From Rhizobium sp. Pop5 (GTDB taxonomy: Bacteria; Pseudomonadota; Alphaproteobacteria; Rhizobiales; Rhizobiaceae): a stretch of 64,000 nucleotides of DNA. A program made the position numbers and the translations under genes. The stretch spans positions 930,001 to 994,000 of the forward strand of contig NZ_CP099399.1 of NCBI RefSeq assembly GCF_024721175.1, read 5' to 3'. This document shows, one piece after another, positions 33,953 through 42,703 of the stretch; positions within the stretch are counted from its first letter, which is position 1, and the number at the start of each line of letters is the position of its first letter. Below the pieces are notes generated by a model that ran no database searches, had not been told where the DNA came from, and saw nothing but the letters and a program-made list of their open reading frames with translations.

Positions 33953-34312
33953 TCAATCCGGCAGGGTCAGCGTCCGCACCGGCCTCAGCTCGACCGCGCC
34001 GAAACGAGCCGAAGGAATCCGTGCGGCAATCTCCTTCGCCTTCGCCATGTCCGGCGCCTCGATGACGTAGAAGCCCGCCAAATATTCCTTCGTCTCGACA
34101 TAGGGTCCGTCGGTGGCCGAAAGCGTGTTGTTGCGAACGCGCAGCACCATCGCCGTATCAGGCGTCTCCAGCGCATCGGAATGGATCATGATGCCGTCGC
34201 GGAGCAGCTCCTCGTCGAAGGCGAAATGGGCTTTGATCAGCTCATTGCCTTCATCAGGCGTCAGCGTGCCATCGATGTCGGTGGAATTATAGATCAGGCA
34301 GAGGTAACGCAT
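33953..34312 (-). CDS. YciI/DGPF family protein 1
   Basis: This is a 119-residue YCII-related protein with MRYLCLIYNS, ATDGPYVETKEYLAGFYVIEAPDMAKAKEIAARIP and a C-terminal RP. DGPF proteins adopt a ferredoxin-like fold; their biochemical role is unknown. It is one of three related genes upstream of the ECF42 sigma factor, 9 bases before it. The ATG follows a purine-rich site in the preceding gene's end. Confidence 0.9.
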   Translation of the reverse strand: MRYLCLIYNSTDIDGTLTPDEGNELIKAHFAFDEELLRDGIMIHSDALETPDTAMVLRVRNNTLSATDGPYVETKEYLAGFYVIEAPDMAKAKEIAARIPSARFGAVELRPVRTLTLPD

Positions 34313-34314
34313 GG

Positions 34315-34674
34315 CTATTTCCCATCCTGAATCGCGTAAGTCGGGCGCACTTCGATTGAGGCATATCTGAGGATCGGAAAACTCGACGCGATCGTCTTCG
34401 CCTCCTCGATATTTTCGGCTTCTACAAGCACAAAACCGCCGAGGTGCTCTTTGATTTCGGCAAATGGGCCATCGGTCGCGGAGGCTTCGCCATTGCGCAG
34501 GCGGACGGTAATCGCAGTTGACGGTTCATGCAGGGCGAGCGCCACCAATAGGTGACCGCTTTCGCGCCAGCGATTGTCGCTGATGATGCACTCTTGCGTG
34601 AGCGCATCCCATTCGCTCTGAGGGACCAGCTTGCTTTTTTCCGTGTCGAACCAGATCTGGCATAGAAATTTCAT
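34315..34674 (-). CDS. YciI/DGPF family protein 2
   Basis: This 119-residue paralogue of its neighbours has MKFLCQIWFD, SATDGPFAEIKEHLGGFVLVEA and a final EVRPTYAIQDGK. The start at 34674 matches the family; the frame continues to 34758 without support. It lies 2 bases before DGPF protein 1 and 10 bases after DGPF protein 3, forming a tight operon with the sigma factor. Confidence 0.9.
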   Translation of the reverse strand: MKFLCQIWFDTEKSKLVPQSEWDALTQECIISDNRWRESGHLLVALALHEPSTAITVRLRNGEASATDGPFAEIKEHLGGFVLVEAENIEEAKTIASSFPILRYASIEVRPTYAIQDGK

Positions 34675-34684
34675 CGCTCTTTCC

Positions 34685-35041
34685 TCATTTGGCTCCGAAT
34701 TCGTGGATTGGCCGCACCTCGATCGCGCCGAGCTTGGCAAGCGGGATACCGGCGGCAATACGGATCGCGTCGTTAAGATCCTTGGCTTCGATCAGAATGA
34801 AGCCGCCTAGTGCCTCCTTCGTCTCTGTGAAGGGGCCGTCCGTCACCGACATCTCGCCGTTGCGCACCCGGACGGTCACGGCCGATTTCGGCGGTTGCAG
34901 CGCTTTGGAGATGATCATATGCCCGCTTTCGGCGAGATGCCTGTCATAGTTGAGGCAATTCGTGTCGAATCCGGCTTTCGCCTCTTTCGTCATGGCGTCG
35001 AGTATCGCGCCATCGAACCAGACCTGGCAAAGGTATTTCAT
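34685..35041 (-). CDS. YciI/DGPF family protein 3
   Basis: This 118-residue protein is the first gene of the ECF42 operon. The signature SVTDGPFTETKEALGGFILIEA is complete, with MKYLCQVWFDGA at the start and EVRPIHEFGAK at the end. GGAGG (rc of 35047-35051 region) lies a few bases before the ATG. The upstream 150 bases, up to the divergent small membrane gene, should hold the operon promoter. Confidence 0.9.
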   Translation of the reverse strand: MKYLCQVWFDGAILDAMTKEAKAGFDTNCLNYDRHLAESGHMIISKALQPPKSAVTVRVRNGEMSVTDGPFTETKEALGGFILIEAKDLNDAIRIAAGIPLAKLGAIEVRPIHEFGAK

Positions 35042-35196
35042 CGCAGGCAGCCTCCTTGCGGGGTATCAATACTCCTGGACGAACGGTCTCCACGCATTTC
35101 GACATCGACGAGAAAAAATCTTTTTACCGGTCCGGTGTCGATACCGCAGGACAGCACTCGACAAGGCTTCGTCGAAACCTGTCGAGGAGAATGGCA

Positions 35197-35412
35197 ATGA
35201 ATATTCTTGAAATTGCGGTGGCAAGCCAGATCTGGGCACGCCGCCATGAAAAACGTGAAATGGAGTACCTCGAAAGCGATGGGCTGAAAGTTCTTCTGCG
35301 CGTCGCTTTTACCTTCCTCGCCTTCACGCTGTTGATCGCAGGACTGAACATTGCCGCCGACAGGCCGCAGATGCTTGCACAGCAGGCGGCACCTGTCGTG
35401 ACGGATCGATGA
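35197..35412 (+). CDS. Small single-pass membrane protein, unknown
   Basis: This 71-residue protein has a polar N-terminus (MNILEIAVASQIWARRHEKR), one membrane helix (VAFTFLAFTLLIAGLNIAA) and a short tail. ATG 35197 is spaced 8-9 bases from AGGAG (35184-35188); the ATG at 35191 is too near. No family is recognised. A bidirectional hairpin follows its stop. Confidence 0.65.
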   Translation: MNILEIAVASQIWARRHEKREMEYLESDGLKVLLRVAFTFLAFTLLIAGLNIAADRPQMLAQQAAPVVTDR

Positions 35413-35413
35413 G

Positions 35414-35439
35414 GAAACGGCCTATTGGAAGGCCGTTTC
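35414..35439. terminator. Bidirectional hairpin between small membrane gene and amn
   Basis: GAAACGGCC (35414-35422) pairs with GGCCGTTTC (35431-35439). It sits two bases after the plus-strand stop and overlaps the amn stop codon, so it can serve both convergent genes. Confidence 0.65.
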
Positions 35440-36924
35440 GAAGAAGCTGCGCAGCTTGCGTGAATGCAAAGCTTCCGGCGGCATGGCGGCAAGCTTTTGC
35501 ACGGCGCGGATGCCGATCTGCAGATGCTGGTTGACCTGTGTGCGGTAGAAGGCCGTCGCCATGCCCGGCAGCTTCAATTCGCCATGCAGCGGCTTGTCGG
35601 AGACGCAGAGCAGCGTGCCGTAGGGCACGCGGAAGCGGAAGCCGTTGGCGGCGATCGTGGCCGATTCCATGTCGAGCGCGATCGCGCGCGCCTGGGAGAG
35701 CCGCTTCACCGGCCCGCGCTGATCACGCAGTTCCCAGTTGCGGTTGTCGATCGTGCCGACGGTGCCGGTGCGCATGATGCGCTTCAGCTCGAAGCCCTCG
35801 TAACCGGTGATTTCGGCAACGGCCGCTTCCAGCGCCACCTGCACTTCGGCGAGCGCCGGGATCGGCACCCAGACCGGCAGGTCGTCATCGAGAACATGGT
35901 CCTCGCGCATATAGGCATGGGCGAGAACATAGTCGCCGAGACGCTGGCTGTTGCGAAGACCGGCACAATGGCCGAGCATCAGCCAGGCATGCGGGCGCAG
36001 CACGGCGACGTGGTCGGTGATCGTCTTGGCGTTGGAAGGCCCGACGCCGATATTGATCATGGTGATGCCGGCATGGCCCTTCTTCTTCAGATGGTAGGCC
36101 GGCATCTGCGGCAGGCGGGCGAGTGTGGCATCCGTTTCCGGCACGTTCGAGCCTGGCAGAGTGACGATGTTGCCCGGTTCGACGAAGGCTGTATAGCCGT
36201 CGCCGCCCTCTGCCATCAGCTTGCGCGCCCAGCTGCAGAACTCGTCGATGTAGAACTGGTAGTTCGTGAACAACACGAAATTCTGGAAATGCTCGGCATG
36301 CGTCGCCGTATAATGCGACAGGCGGGCGAGCGAATAGTCGATCCGCTGCGCGGTGAACGGCGCAAGCGGCGAAGGTTCTCCCGGCGGCGGGATATATTCG
36401 CCATTGGCGATCTCGTCGTCGGTGGTGTTGAGATCCGGCGTGTCGAAAATATCGCGCAGCGGAATGTCGACGAAGGCGGCTGCCGATGCTTCCACATGCG
36501 CGCCCTCGCCGAAGGCGAAGTGCAGCGGGATCGGCGTCGTCGATTCCGAAACGACGACGGGGACATTGTGGCTCTTCATCAGGAGCGTCAGCTGCTCCTT
36601 CAGATAATGCTTGAAGAGCTTCGGCCGGGTGACGGTCGTCGTATAGATGCCTGGCGCCGTGACATGACCATAGGAAAGGCGCGAATCGATGTGGCCGAAG
36701 CTCGTCGTCTCGATGCTGACCTGCGGATAGAAAGCGCGGTAGCGCGAAGTGATCTCAGCACCCTGCGCAAGTTCGGTGAAACTCTGGATGAGGAACGCCG
36801 TATTACGCTCGTAAAGCGCCGTCAGCGTCTCCACAGCCTTGGCGGGATCATCGAAGCTCTGAGGCTGGAAATGTGCAGGGGAGGATATGTCGAGGGGCGA
36901 TAAAGGGGAGATTCGTTTGCTCAT
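35422..36924 (-). CDS. amn: AMP nucleosidase
   Basis: This enzyme hydrolyses AMP to adenine and ribose 5-phosphate in purine salvage. The 500-residue protein has the N-terminal AMP nucleosidase domain (~25-180, with IDSRLSYGHVTAPGIYTTTVTRP) and a C-terminal phosphorylase-fold domain (~290-480, with INIGVGPSNAKTITDHVAVLRPHAWLMLGHCAGLR and ALDMESATIAANGFRFRVPYGTLLCVSDKPLHGE). The length is close to the E. coli enzyme. It is a single gene. Confidence 0.95.
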   Translation of the reverse strand: MSKRISPLSPLDISSPAHFQPQSFDDPAKAVETLTALYERNTAFLIQSFTELAQGAEITSRYRAFYPQVSIETTSFGHIDSRLSYGHVTAPGIYTTTVTRPKLFKHYLKEQLTLLMKSHNVPVVVSESTTPIPLHFAFGEGAHVEASAAAFVDIPLRDIFDTPDLNTTDDEIANGEYIPPPGEPSPLAPFTAQRIDYSLARLSHYTATHAEHFQNFVLFTNYQFYIDEFCSWARKLMAEGGDGYTAFVEPGNIVTLPGSNVPETDATLARLPQMPAYHLKKKGHAGITMINIGVGPSNAKTITDHVAVLRPHAWLMLGHCAGLRNSQRLGDYVLAHAYMREDHVLDDDLPVWVPIPALAEVQVALEAAVAEITGYEGFELKRIMRTGTVGTIDNRNWELRDQRGPVKRLSQARAIALDMESATIAANGFRFRVPYGTLLCVSDKPLHGELKLPGMATAFYRTQVNQHLQIGIRAVQKLAAMPPEALHSRKLRSFFETAFQ

Positions 36925-37009
36925 GACGCATTATAGAGAGTCGTTCTTGACAAGCAAACGACGCGCCGACGGAATCAGATTATTTTATCCTCTTCCGTGT
37001 CTGAGGCCG

Positions 37010-37189
37010 TTACTGCACCGATGGCGCGCAGAAGCTGCCCTTCGTTTCCAGGCAGGTATAACTCGCCCCGAAATGCGACTGCGTGCCGCCGCCGCCGTTC
37101 CGGACCACCGCCGCCGAAAATGTGATCGCGAAAATCGCGGCGAACAGTGTGATGATGCTAAGGCGTCTTGCCAGAATATAGATGTTCAT
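37010..37189 (-). CDS. Small exported or membrane protein, unknown
   Basis: This 59-residue protein starts MNIYILARRLSIITLFAAIF, a signal-peptide or anchor-like N-terminus, followed by a glycine-rich, two-cysteine tail (YTCLETKGSFCAP). An AAGG lies just before ATG 37189; the in-frame codon at 37210 is less likely. No recognised family, and coding status is tentative. Confidence 0.5.
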   Translation of the reverse strand: MNIYILARRLSIITLFAAIFAITFSAAVVRNGGGGTQSHFGASYTCLETKGSFCAPSVQ

Positions 37190-37401
37190 TGCCTTGCCCC
37201 CGATACGCAACTCTATCGTGGGAAGAGTTTTGCCATAGGGCGGCTGAACGAGTGCTGAGATGCCGGTTCATCCGCCGTTCAGCTTGCGGGGCAGGCTCGG
37301 GGGGCAATGGGAGGATCGAAAGGTCCTCCACGAGGCTTCGAGCATGCCGATGTTTCGGCATGCTTCTGCGTTTGAGAAATCGTTGAATAGGGGCTGCGGC
37401 G

Positions 37402-37740
37402 TCAGAGCCGCGTCCAGGTCTGCGTCTTGCAGAGGACCTTCATCACGCAGCCCTGCATCTTCAGGGAATTGCCGGAAACCTTGCCCGAGCCGCTATAGGT
37501 CTTGTCGGCGGCGGGATCGGTAATTTCGCCGGCATAGCTGCCGGCGGTTCCCGCAAGCGTGCCGATCTTGCGGCCAGCATATTTACCGGTCTTCAACGTC
37601 ACGCAGTAACTGCCGCCGCAGGATGCGATCACCGCCGTATCGCCGGCGGCCGTCTTCCAGTTGCCGACGATCGGCTCCTCGGCGTGTGCGATACCCGCGA
37701 CCAGTGCAATAGTGCCGGCGAGAACGAAGCTGCGGATCAT
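37402..37740 (-). CDS. DUF2147-type small periplasmic protein
   Basis: This 112-residue secreted protein has a signal peptide (MIRSFVLAGTIALVAGIAHA) and a mature part beginning EEPIVGNWKTAAGDTAVI, with CGGSYCVTLKTGKYAG and a C-terminal MQGCVMKVLCKTQTWTRL. This is the lipocalin-like DUF2147 pattern: the protein is folded in the periplasm, with probable disulfides, and its function is unknown. GGAGG precedes the ATG on the minus strand. Confidence 0.8.
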   Translation of the reverse strand: MIRSFVLAGTIALVAGIAHAEEPIVGNWKTAAGDTAVIASCGGSYCVTLKTGKYAGRKIGTLAGTAGSYAGEITDPAADKTYSGSGKVSGNSLKMQGCVMKVLCKTQTWTRL

Positions 37741-38183
37741 CTTTTCCTCCCTGATGTCCTTGTCGGTCGCGAAAATAGCTGACGCGAACGTAAAGGTAAA
37801 TAAGCCTGATGACTGTTCTGCGGATCGGATGAAAACGAGAGAAAAAAGCCATGCGGCGGGCTTGTAAATACATAGCCTGCTGATTTCATGATGAACGATC
37901 CCTTTATTTTCAAATCTGAATTTTTCGTAAAATCCAAGCGAAAATCCTTAAAATGCAGGCAATCCGATGTTTAACAAAAATCCAATTTTACCAAGCATTT
38001 GCACTTTGTTTGTCGCAAATTAATCATGCATTTTAGGCGTTTTTTGAAAGCCGTTTGGCATAGTGAACCCATCAAACGAGCGGGGCAAACCCGCCGGACC
38101 GGAAGGGCCGAAAGCTGCGATAGACGGCAAGGCCAGAAGGTAAAACAGGGTAAGTCATAAACAGGCTAACAGGGATAAAACCG
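37741..38183. other. 443-bp AT-rich gap upstream of the Sel1 gene
   Basis: No gene is supported here. Bases 37890-38050 are strikingly AT-rich for this genome, with repeated A/T tracts (around 37925-37950 and 37975-38030). They probably hold the promoter of the small Sel1-type gene, and perhaps a nucleoid-protein or RNA element. Confidence 0.4.
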
Positions 38184-38453
38184 ATGGCACGCTTTGAAAT
38201 GCATAATGCTGAAACGGCCACCATGGGTGGCGACAACAACAGCGCCGATATCTTCTGCGAAATGGGTCTGATGTATGCGACCGGCCGCGGCTGCGACGTC
38301 GATCTGGTTGCCGCCCACAAGTGGCTGAACATCGCCGCGATCAAGGGCAACGACCGCGCCGCCGAGCTTCGCGCCGACGTGGCCGCTGCCATGAACAAGA
38401 TGCAGCTCGCAGCAGCGCTGCGTGCCGCCCGCGAATGGATGACGGTTCACTGA
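38184..38453 (+). CDS. Small Sel1-repeat protein
   Basis: This 89-residue cytoplasmic protein consists of one to two Sel1-like repeats: FCEMGLMYATGRGCDVDLVAAHKWLNIAAIKGNDRAAE. Sel1 repeats are alpha-helical protein-binding units. It has no signal peptide. AGGG lies ten bases before the ATG. Short stand-alone Sel1 proteins like this are common in Rhizobiales; the partner is unknown. Confidence 0.82.
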   Translation: MARFEMHNAETATMGGDNNSADIFCEMGLMYATGRGCDVDLVAAHKWLNIAAIKGNDRAAELRADVAAAMNKMQLAAALRAAREWMTVH

Positions 38454-38540
38454 GACCGTCTCCTGCCGACAATTCGAAGAAATAACAACCTCGAAAGAGG
38501 GGGTTGGCGGGCGCTTGAAGAGGGCCGATGCCGGGAGAAG

Positions 38541-38576
38541 AGAACCGCGGCCGGATCCTCCACCGGGCGCGGTTCT
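38541..38576. terminator. Bidirectional hairpin between Sel1 and aminotransferase genes
   Basis: AGAACCGCG (38541-38549) pairs with CGCGGTTCT (38568-38576), with an inner CCGG/CCGG pairing. It lies between convergent genes and ends four bases before the minus-strand stop at 38581. Confidence 0.65.
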
Positions 38577-38580
38577 TCTG

Positions 38581-39696
38581 TTATCGGCCGATCTTTTTCA
38601 GCACCTGCGGCAACGTTTCTTCGAGAAGCGCCAGATCAGCCTCTGGCCCGACGCTGACGCGGATGCAGCGGTTGAGCGGCGCGATGCCCGGCATGCGGAT
38701 GAAGACGCCATGCTCCATCAGGCCATCGACGATCGCCTTAGCATAGACGCCGTCGCGTCCGGCATCGATCGCCACGAAATTCGTCGCCGACGGCAGCGGC
38801 TGGAGACCGTTCGCCCGGGCGATGCCGGCGATCCGATCCCGCGCCGCGTGGATTTTGCTGACCACTTCGACCAGATAGGCCTGATCCTCCAGGGCGGCGA
38901 GCGCTGCGGCCGTCGCCAGCCGGTTCATGCCGAAATGATTGCGGATCTTGTCGAAGGCCTGCGCGGTGCCCGCCGTCGAGATCACATAACCGGTGCGTGA
39001 TCCGGCAAGGCCGTAGGCCTTGGAGAAAGTACGGGTGCGAACGATATTCGGCAGGTCGATGAGCGAGGCGATCGAAGGCAGCGAATTTGCCGGTCCGGTC
39101 TCGCTATAGGCCTCGTCCAGCACCATCAGCGTCGTTTCGGGCAGCCCCCGGGCAAAGGCGACGATCCTGTCGGCATCCCACCAGCTTCCCATCGGATTGT
39201 CGGGATTGGCGAAATAGATGAGCGGCGCGTTTTCGCGCTTGACGGCATCGAGCAGCCCGTCGAGATCCTCGCGGTCGTTTGCGTAGGGAACGGTCACCAG
39301 CCGGCCGCCGAAGCCGGCGACATGGAAATTGAAGGTCGGATAGGCGCCGAGAGAGGTGACGACAGGCCCGCCAGGCTCGATCACCAGCCGGACGATCTGG
39401 CCGAGCAATTCATCGATGCCGCTGCCGATGGCAATATTAGCGGCCGGAACGCCGAGATGGACGCCCAGCGCTTCCCTGAGCGCGAAGTTTTCCGGATCAT
39501 TGTATTTCCAGATATTGCCGGCCTCCTTGCGCATCGCCGCAAGGACGGAAGGGGCCGGGCCGAAGCCGTTCTCATTGGCGCCGATACGGGCCAGAACGGC
39601 AAGCCCGCGCTGGCGCTCGATCGCCTCGGGACCGACGAAGGGAACTGTGGAGGGCAGGGCGCTGGCAAGAGGCGTAAAGCGCGAAAAAGCGGACAT
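38581..39696 (-). CDS. Histidinol-phosphate aminotransferase-like PLP enzyme
   Basis: This 371-residue fold-type I aminotransferase shows IGANENGFGPAPSVLAAM near the N-terminus, NPDNPMGSWW, VLDEAYSETGP and the PLP lysine in RTFSKAYGLAGSRTGYVIS (~residue 230). It belongs to the HisC group, but it stands outside any histidine operon, so its substrate could be another aromatic or amino acid. The start at 39696 matches family length; the upstream frame to 39762 is unsupported. Confidence 0.87.
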   Translation of the reverse strand: MSAFSRFTPLASALPSTVPFVGPEAIERQRGLAVLARIGANENGFGPAPSVLAAMRKEAGNIWKYNDPENFALREALGVHLGVPAANIAIGSGIDELLGQIVRLVIEPGGPVVTSLGAYPTFNFHVAGFGGRLVTVPYANDREDLDGLLDAVKRENAPLIYFANPDNPMGSWWDADRIVAFARGLPETTLMVLDEAYSETGPANSLPSIASLIDLPNIVRTRTFSKAYGLAGSRTGYVISTAGTAQAFDKIRNHFGMNRLATAAALAALEDQAYLVEVVSKIHAARDRIAGIARANGLQPLPSATNFVAIDAGRDGVYAKAIVDGLMEHGVFIRMPGIAPLNRCIRVSVGPEADLALLEETLPQVLKKIGR

Positions 39697-39800
39697 GCGA
39701 AGGCGATTTCCCGGGCATATTGACGATTGGCGCAACAATAGGCCCGGGCACGGCCAAGGCAAGCAAGATTATTTCCGCAGCCGGGCTATCGCCTGCCTGT

Positions 39801-40202
39801 TCACGCGCGGAAAATGGGTGCCCGCCGGGCGGCGATCGCTTCCGTGTTGCCGACGAGGAAGTCGGTGCGCACGACGCGGCGCAGAACCTCAGGATCCAGG
39901 ATGTTGATGAACCGCACCCCGATGCGTTCCTTGTGGCGATAGACCTCGGCGCAGCCTATGCGATAGGCCAGACCGAGAATGTTGAGATAATAGTGTTTCG
40001 GCAGGCCGGCGGTAGTCGACACGATGAAGGTGGCGCCGCCCTGCGAGATATCGATGATCTCGGCGCTTCGCATGGAGACGCCGGTGAGGCACGGCCGGAC
40101 GGCAACGATACGGGCGGGCCGTTTAACGTTGAATTCCTCCCAGCGCAGGTCGTAGATGGCGGATTTGACCGTGGCAAGGTGTGTGGCGCGGAGCATAGTC
40201 AT
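39801..40202 (-). CDS. PilZ-like single-domain protein
   Basis: This 133-residue protein has a PilZ-type barrel: VKRPARIVAVRP, EIIDISQGGATFIVS and YYLNILGLAYRIGCAEVYRHKERIGVRFIN. The D-S-GG-A part of the c-di-GMP signature is present, while the RxxxR part is only approximate (RPARIVAVR). A paralogue at 42654 is more degenerate. It may sense c-di-GMP or be a structural adaptor. The preceding 220 bases contain an AT-rich stretch around 40315-40350. Confidence 0.8.
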   Translation of the reverse strand: MTMLRATHLATVKSAIYDLRWEEFNVKRPARIVAVRPCLTGVSMRSAEIIDISQGGATFIVSTTAGLPKHYYLNILGLAYRIGCAEVYRHKERIGVRFINILDPEVLRRVVRTDFLVGNTEAIAARRAPIFRA

Positions 40203-40422
40203 CTCACATTCTCCGTCAGACAGGGCACATTCGGGGTCTTGATCTCAAGCAGGGGCATCTTGATCTCATTCAAGCGGGTCTTGCTCGAACCAAGGTCACA
40301 TGAATGTTTTGCGCATTCGTCAAATATAAAATTACAATTTTAACGAGTTTAAACTTTGTTTCCAAGCGGGACGCCCGGATGTCCATTATCGGGACGCGGG
40401 ATCTTCGCCTCGGGCTCTCGTT

Positions 40423-40824
40423 TCAGCCGATAAATCTGACGGCGAAATATCCGCCGGCGGCGGTCAGCGCTGTCAGAGCCGTGCCCCAGGCCATGTCGAT
40501 CAGGCTCATGGCGAGCGGCCAGCTCCGGAGCGTGGCGAGATTTGTGATGTCGTAGGTCCCATAAGCCGCCAGTCCCAGAATGGCACCGTAGGCAAGCGCG
40601 GTTGTGATCGAGCCGGCCGACAGCGCCGGCTGCACGGCTAGCACGACCACCGCGGCGGTAAAGAACAGATAGAATAGCGCGGCGACCGCAAGATTGGGCG
40701 AGGGCAGCATCAGCGCCCCCAACTGCTGGCGATAGAAGCTGCGGGCGATGAGGCCGAGCCAAATCCCGTCGCAGACAAGAAGGGTGAGGAAGGCGCCGGC
40801 ATAGGCGAGCAGGGCTGTCTTCAT
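40423..40824 (-). CDS. DUF2177 membrane protein
   Basis: This 133-residue protein has four membrane helices, with LLVCDGIWLGLIARSFYRQQLGALM in the first loop and GAILGLAAYGTYDITNLATLRSWPLAMSLIDMAWGTALT, both typical of DUF2177 (the YBL-type membrane proteins of proteobacteria). The start at 40824 follows GGGAG by seven bases. Function is unknown. It is divergent from the host-attachment gene. Confidence 0.85.
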   Translation of the reverse strand: MKTALLAYAGAFLTLLVCDGIWLGLIARSFYRQQLGALMLPSPNLAVAALFYLFFTAAVVVLAVQPALSAGSITTALAYGAILGLAAYGTYDITNLATLRSWPLAMSLIDMAWGTALTALTAAGGYFAVRFIG

Positions 40825-40985
40825 CGTCAATCTCCCGAACAAGTCCTTCTACGCAGCAACGGCCGGTCGGATCGCCGCCCGATCGATTTCGACGCAATTT
40901 TCCGAACTCTTTCAATGGCCGGGCGTTCTGCCTTAACCGATGACGCGGGGCGCGCGCTTCGAATGACGACAGCGAGGAGTTGAAG

Positions 40986-41432
40986 ATGACCGATGTCAGA
41001 GTCCCTTGGGAATCATGGGTCGTGGTCTGCAACGGAGCCAAGGCTCTGATCATGCAGAATGCCGGCGATGCCCAATCGATGAACCTGAAGGTGCTGGAAA
41101 CCCTGAAACAGCCGAGCGAGCCCGATCGTGAGATCGGCACCGACAAGCCCGGCCGCAGCCACGCCGCCGATGGCCTCAGCCGAAGTGCCGTCGAGGAGAC
41201 CAGTTGGCAGGACCAGGCCGAAGCGCAATTTCTGAAACAAGTGGCGGAGAGGCTGGACGAACTGGTGCACGAAAAGGACGCTCGCCGCATCGTCATCGTT
41301 GCGCCGCCGAAAGCGCTCGGCGTATTGCGACCCGCGCTCGGGGCCGAGACGCAGTCGGTGATCTCGGCCGAATTGGCGAAGGACTATACCAATATGCCGG
41401 TCGATGAGATCGAACGGCATCTCGCCGCCTGA
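40986..41432 (+). CDS. Host attachment family protein
   Basis: This 148-residue protein resembles the host-attachment family first named from Agrobacterium. It has WVVVCNGAKALIMQN, HAADGLSRSAVEETSWQDQAEAQFLKQVAERLDELV and RIVIVAPPKALGVLRPAL, ending in MPVDEIERHLAA. The fold resembles eRF1/Pelota-like domain 3, and the true role is not settled. ATG 40986 follows GAGGAG by about seven bases. A terminator hairpin follows. Confidence 0.88.
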   Translation: MTDVRVPWESWVVVCNGAKALIMQNAGDAQSMNLKVLETLKQPSEPDREIGTDKPGRSHAADGLSRSAVEETSWQDQAEAQFLKQVAERLDELVHEKDARRIVIVAPPKALGVLRPALGAETQSVISAELAKDYTNMPVDEIERHLAA

Positions 41433-41454
41433 AACGGCTGCGACAAACCGAGGG

Positions 41455-41478
41455 AACGCGGGCCGATCGCCCCGCGTT
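41455..41478. terminator. Hairpin terminator after host-attachment gene
   Basis: AACGCGGG (41455-41462) pairs with CCCGCGTT (41471-41478) and is followed by TTCTGTG. It faces the convergent LysR gene ending at 41494. Confidence 0.7.
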
Positions 41479-41493
41479 TTCTGTGTCGATAGG

Positions 41494-42360
41494 TCACGTT
41501 GCCGTTTTTTGCCCGGCAAACAAATCTTCATGATCGCCAAAGAGCGCCGCCAGGCGGTCGATAACAGTCCTGACCTCCGGCCGTTGCCGTTCGTCATCAT
41601 GTGCGACGATCCACATGTCGTAGGTCAGCTCATCGATTACAGGGCCGGCGCGGACGAGTTCGCGCTCCCGATCGCCGATGAAACAGGGAAGTATGCCACG
41701 ACCGGCACCACCTCGGATGAGGTAAAAGAGCATATGTGGCGTGTTCGTCCAGCTGGTGATCCAATAATCCGGCTGTTCGAAAGTCCATTTGTCCGCCGGC
41801 GTGATGGCGATATCGGTGCCGAGCGAGATCCAGTTGCAGTTGGTCTCGTCGTAGCGGGCCGACTGGTAAGCCGCATGCGCTACAGTGACCGACCGGCGGA
41901 TCGCGACGTTGCCGCTATCGGGTCGGCCGTGGCGAATGGCGACATGGGCCTCCCGATAGGTGAAATCGACGCTCACATCGCGGGTCTTGTAGCACATGCG
42001 GAAGCTGTCCCTCGGTGTCCAGACGCTGGCCAGATGGTCGGCGATGAAGCGCGAGGTCCAGCTGTCGGCGGCGGTCGAGACGATTGGCAGCGTTAGCACA
42101 TCGCCGCGCCAATCGGAGATTGCGCTCGCCGCCTCCTGCATCAGCCGGACGCGATCGAGCAGTTCTTGCCCATCCTTTGCCAGCACATAGCCGGTCGGGC
42201 CGCGACTGAACAGCGAGCGACCCGTCACCCGTTCGAGCGCCAACATGCGCCGGCCGATCGTCGGCGCGCTGAGCCCGGTGCGCGATGCCGCCGCCGAAAG
42301 TCCACCGCCGGTCGCGACATGGAAGAAAAGTTGAAGGTCGTCCCAGCTCGCGTCTTTCAT
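41494..42360 (-). CDS. LysR family transcriptional regulator
   Basis: This 288-residue regulator has the N-terminal HTH (WDDLQLFFHVATGGGLSAAASRTGLSAPTIGRRMLALE) and a LysR substrate domain of rather unusual sequence. The start at 42360 fits the family; the frame is open to 42399. No obvious target is adjacent, although the small reading frame at 42452 is divergent from it. The inducer is unknown. Confidence 0.88.
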   Translation of the reverse strand: MKDASWDDLQLFFHVATGGGLSAAASRTGLSAPTIGRRMLALERVTGRSLFSRGPTGYVLAKDGQELLDRVRLMQEAASAISDWRGDVLTLPIVSTAADSWTSRFIADHLASVWTPRDSFRMCYKTRDVSVDFTYREAHVAIRHGRPDSGNVAIRRSVTVAHAAYQSARYDETNCNWISLGTDIAITPADKWTFEQPDYWITSWTNTPHMLFYLIRGGAGRGILPCFIGDRERELVRAGPVIDELTYDMWIVAHDDERQRPEVRTVIDRLAALFGDHEDLFAGQKTAT

Positions 42361-42451
42361 GGATGAAAACCCCCTTTCCCCCGCGCCTCTACATAGCAAG
42401 GGCGTGACGCCTTAGCTCAACTACTCCAGCAAATAGATGGAGGACGGAGCA

Positions 42452-42703
42452 ATGCTTCTCAACTGGGTTGTTCTCTTCAACGAATTGAAAGTCCACGATC
42501 GCCGGGAGCGCCGCGATCCTTTTGCCGATCCGCTTGACCGGCCGGAGTGGCGCGGATTTCTCTGGGTCATTCCTGCTATTGCGCGTCTCACCGCAAGGCG
42601 GGGCGCCGAAACAAGGGTACCGCGCGGTGACGAATCACGGATCGCAGCAGGCCTCAGGTTTCGAAGCTCAGCCGCAGCACATGGTGCAGGAATTCCGGAT
42701 TGA
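42452..42703 (+). CDS. Small hypothetical protein, doubtful
   Basis: An 83-residue frame begins MLLNWVVLFNELKVHDRRER after GGAGG (42438-42442) and GGAG (42446-42449). The first ~45 residues look protein-like, the rest is Arg/Ala-rich and overlaps the convergent PilZ gene by 50 bases. Possibly a shorter real gene with a frameshift; no family recognised. Confidence 0.3.
   Translation: MLLNWVVLFNELKVHDRRERRDPFADPLDRPEWRGFLWVIPAIARLTARRGAETRVPRGDESRIAAGLRFRSSAAAHGAGIPD

Noticed and set aside
38581..39696. Naming the HisC-like enzyme hisC
   Set aside because: It is outside a histidine operon and HisC-like enzymes also act on aromatic and other substrates, so no symbol is given.
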